Shown here: positions 6,462 through 8,202 of the stretch, one piece after another
Position numbering within the stretch: the stretch's first letter is position 1
Layout of the letters: every line of letters starts with the position of its first letter
Assembly: GCA_902525995.1 (NCBI GenBank)
Contig: CABZJG010000077.1
Location: 1-8,202, forward strand
DNA length: 8,202 bases
Reading direction: 5' to 3'
DNA from: Paracoccaceae bacterium
GTDB taxonomy: Bacteria; Pseudomonadota; Alphaproteobacteria; Rhodobacterales; Rhodobacteraceae
The notes under the pieces: model-generated
Seen by the model: only the letters and a program-made list of their open reading frames with translations
Databases searched by the model: none
Told to the model about the DNA's origin: nothing
Translations under genes and position numbers: made by a program

Positions 6462-7444
6462 GTCTTCTCCAATTTTTCTAACAGGCTTTGCCGGGTTTCA
6501 GCAGAGCAGAACGCGGCCTCGGCGGCTGTTCTATTCAAGGCTGTAAAATCCTTTGATGTCCAGCCAAAAGTATCAGCCAACTGGCGGTATTCTTGGCCAA
6601 GCGTGGTGTGAAAAAACGGCGGATCATCGGTGGAAATGGTGGTTTTCACTCCGGCGCTGCGCAACGGCTTTATGGGATGCGCACTCAAGGTTGGATAAAC
6701 CCCCAAGGCCAGGTTTGAGCCGGGGCACACCTCAAGTGTGATCTGCCGGGCCACGAGTTCCTCCACCAAAGCCGGATCATCGATTACCTGCACCCCGTGA
6801 CCAATCCGCTCGACATTCAGATCAAAGATGGCTTGGCGCACGCTTTCGGCGCCGCCCCATTCGCCCGCATGGGTGGTCAGATGCAATTTCGCTTCACGCG
6901 CCATATCAAAACTATAGGCAAAATCACCCTGCCGGCCCTGCAGCTCATCGCCGCCCATGCCAAATCCGACAATAAAATCGCCTACCGTTTCGGCAGCGCA
7001 GCGGGCGGCTTTCCTGGCCTGATCGGAGCCGAAATGACGAATGCAGGTGACAATGCCCTTGGCAATAATCCCAAATTCGCGTTCGCTGTGACCGGCGGCC
7101 TGCTCAATGGCGGCCAAATACTCTTGCCAAGCGGCCAAATCACAGCCCCCGCAGAAATCCGGTGACACAAATACTTCGGTATATATTACCCCCTGCTCGG
7201 CGCTTTGCTGCAGCACCTCGCAGGTCAATCGGTAAAAATCTTCCGGCGCGGTTAAAACACTGGTCGCGGCCTCATAAATCTTTAAGAAATGCCCAAAATC
7301 GGTGAATTTATAATCCCCGTTTTCGGCAAAAATTCCGCCAATATCTTTGTGCTTTTCGGCTGCAAGATAGCGGATAAAATGCGGTGGCGCGGCGCCTTCA
7401 AGGTGCAGATGCAACTCAATTTTTGGGCAGGCATCAATATCCAT
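6458..7444 (-). CDS. add: Adenosine deaminase
   Basis: A 328-residue zinc hydrolase that deaminates adenosine (and deoxyadenosine) to inosine, in the cytosol, for purine salvage. With Met at 7444 as residue 1, the amidohydrolase-superfamily zinc and catalytic residues are all present: HLHLEG with His12 and His14, THAGEW with zinc ligand His192 and catalytic Glu195, RIGHG with His216, VCPGSN (239-244), and STDDPP with zinc ligand Asp273. The family's usual start, shortly before KIELHLHLEG, supports the ATG at 7444; AGGAG lies ten bases upstream of it. An in-frame ATG at 7480 would add 12 basic residues (MMCLCRRRSHPP) and overlap deoB more deeply, and is less likely. The gene overlaps the end of deoB by 11 bases and the start of upp by 4. 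Adenosine specificity is favoured over adenine deaminase by context and pattern but not proven; related adenine deaminases share most of these motifs. Confidence 0.92.
   Translation of the reverse strand: MDIDACPKIELHLHLEGAAPPHFIRYLAAEKHKDIGGIFAENGDYKFTDFGHFLKIYEAATSVLTAPEDFYRLTCEVLQQSAEQGVIYTEVFVSPDFCGGCDLAAWQEYLAAIEQAAGHSEREFGIIAKGIVTCIRHFGSDQARKAARCAAETVGDFIVGFGMGGDELQGRQGDFAYSFDMAREAKLHLTTHAGEWGGAESVRQAIFDLNVERIGHGVQVIDDPALVEELVARQITLEVCPGSNLALGVYPTLSAHPIKPLRSAGVKTTISTDDPPFFHTTLGQEYRQLADTFGWTSKDFTALNRTAAEAAFCSAETRQSLLEKLEKT
6467..6470 (-). promoter_or_regulatory. Ribosome binding site of upp inside the end of add
   Basis: On the minus strand GGAG is followed by AAGAC and then the upp ATG. 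It lies within the last codons of add, so ribosomes finishing add are well placed to restart on upp. Confidence 0.7.
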
Positions 7445-8202
7445 TGGCGGATGGCTCCTGCGGCGGCACAGGCACATCAAGATGGTTGGCGATTAGCCGG
7501 GCCACATCGGCAAAGCCGATATGGCCAATATGCCCCATCGGTTTGCCCGCGCACAGCACCGGCACCCGCTCGCAGGTATGATCTGTGCCGTGCCAGCTGG
7601 GATCATTGCCGTGATCTGCGGTGAAAATCATCATGTCATCGGGCCGCAGAGCGGCAAGCACCGGCGACAGCGCAGCATCAAACCATTCAAGCGCGCGGGC
7701 ATATCCAGCAATATCACGGCGGTGACCATAGTGGCTGTCAAATTCGACAAAATTGGCAAACACAAAGGCCCCATCAGGTGCATTTTGGGTCTGGCTTAAT
7801 AAATCGCCCATTAGTTTTTGATCATTGCCCTTGTGTATCTCATCAATGCCGCGCATTGAAAAAATATCGCCGATCTTGCCCAACGCAATCACCGGATGAC
7901 CCGCCGATTGAATCCATTCGCTCAGCACCGGCTTTGGCGGCGGCATGGCAAAATCGCGGCGATGTTCTGTACGGCTAAACCCGCTTTGCGGCGTTCCAAT
8001 AAAGGGCCGCGCGATCACCCGGCCAACCCGCATCTCATGCAGTTTCGGGGCGATATCACCGCAGAGCTTGATCAAACGCTCAAGCCCAAAGTGGGTTTCA
8101 TGGGCTGCAATTTGAAACACGCTATCGGCAGAGGTATAGCAAATCGGGGCCCCGCTTTGGCAATGCTCTGCGCCTAAACGGTCGATAATTTCGGTGCCTG
8201 AG
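7434..8202 (-). CDS. deoB: Phosphopentomutase (partial, N-terminus beyond right edge)
   Basis: The last 255 residues of a phosphopentomutase; roughly the first third is outside the window. The enzyme interconverts (deoxy)ribose-1-phosphate and -5-phosphate, linking nucleoside phosphorolysis to central metabolism, in the cytosol. From the first full codon the sequence reads SGTEIIDRLG, then PICYTSADSVFQIAAHE, a very characteristic DeoB stretch. The Mn-binding residues of the alkaline-phosphatase-like core follow with the spacing known for the Bacillus cereus enzyme: Asp155 and His160 in FDSHYGHRRD, Asp196-His197 in FTADHGNDP, and His208 in GTDHTCERVP (numbered within the visible part). The catalytic Thr and first Asp would be in the missing part. 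The open frame runs to the window edge, so the internal GTG at 8120 is not the start. Its stop (TGA, 7434-7436) lies inside add, giving an 11-base overlap. Confidence 0.96.
   Translation of the reverse strand, partial: SGTEIIDRLGAEHCQSGAPICYTSADSVFQIAAHETHFGLERLIKLCGDIAPKLHEMRVGRVIARPFIGTPQSGFSRTEHRRDFAMPPPKPVLSEWIQSAGHPVIALGKIGDIFSMRGIDEIHKGNDQKLMGDLLSQTQNAPDGAFVFANFVEFDSHYGHRRDIAGYARALEWFDAALSPVLAALRPDDMMIFTADHGNDPSWHGTDHTCERVPVLCAGKPMGHIGHIGFADVARLIANHLDVPVPPQEPSANGY
7455..7459 (-). promoter_or_regulatory. Ribosome binding site deciding the add start
   Basis: AGGAG on the minus strand, ten bases before the ATG at 7444 and inside the 3' end of deoB. The spacing is a little long, but no comparable site was seen for the upstream ATG at 7480. 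Confidence 0.55.

Noticed and set aside
7445..7480. ATG at 7480 as the start of adenosine deaminase
   Set aside because: It adds an Arg/Cys-rich leader (MMCLCRRRSHPP) unlike the family and extends the deoB overlap. The ATG at 7444 has AGGAG upstream.

Overview
This window is ordinary chromosomal DNA from an alphaproteobacterium, most likely a marine member of the Rhodobacteraceae (Roseobacter group). I infer this from the character of the proteins: a sulfotransferase beginning MIISPGRKFIFVHIPKTGG, an acyl-CoA synthetase of the MGWM-DETGLE type, a short SPOR protein, and the deoB-add-upp order. The moderate, mid-50s-looking GC content also fits. No database search was possible, so the taxonomy is an inference. 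I see no tRNA, rRNA, CRISPR array, insertion sequence, prophage or defence system.

Layout. (1) Positions 1-1371, minus strand: a family 2 sulfotransferase cut by the left window edge, preceded by a 302-residue EamA/DMT-family transporter, probably co-transcribed. (2) Positions 1372-1448: a short divergent intergenic region. (3) Positions 1449-5147, plus strand: a complete acyl-CoA synthetase of the adenylate-forming family; a single-pass membrane protein that looks like an M48 metallopeptidase fold with its zinc site destroyed; and a second DMT-family transporter broken into two frames by an apparent single-base frameshift. (4) Positions 5179-8202, minus strand, convergent with the previous block: a nucleoside-salvage cluster read deoB (phosphopentomutase, 5' end outside the window), add (adenosine deaminase), upp (uracil phosphoribosyltransferase), followed by a secreted SPOR-domain protein that may have its own promoter.

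How the genes work together. The deoB-add-upp genes overlap one another by 11 and 4 bases. Together they connect nucleoside breakdown (deaminated adenosine and pentose-1-phosphate) with recovery of free uracil as UMP. Pyrimidine phosphorylase and cytidine deaminase genes would be expected just beyond the right edge, but cannot be seen. The acyl-CoA synthetase, the M48-like protein and the transporters have no obvious common pathway.

The two observations most worth checking are the frameshifted transporter (a real pseudogene or a sequence error) and the M48-like protein whose HExxH and downstream Glu positions are all replaced. I found no convincing new multi-gene system here.
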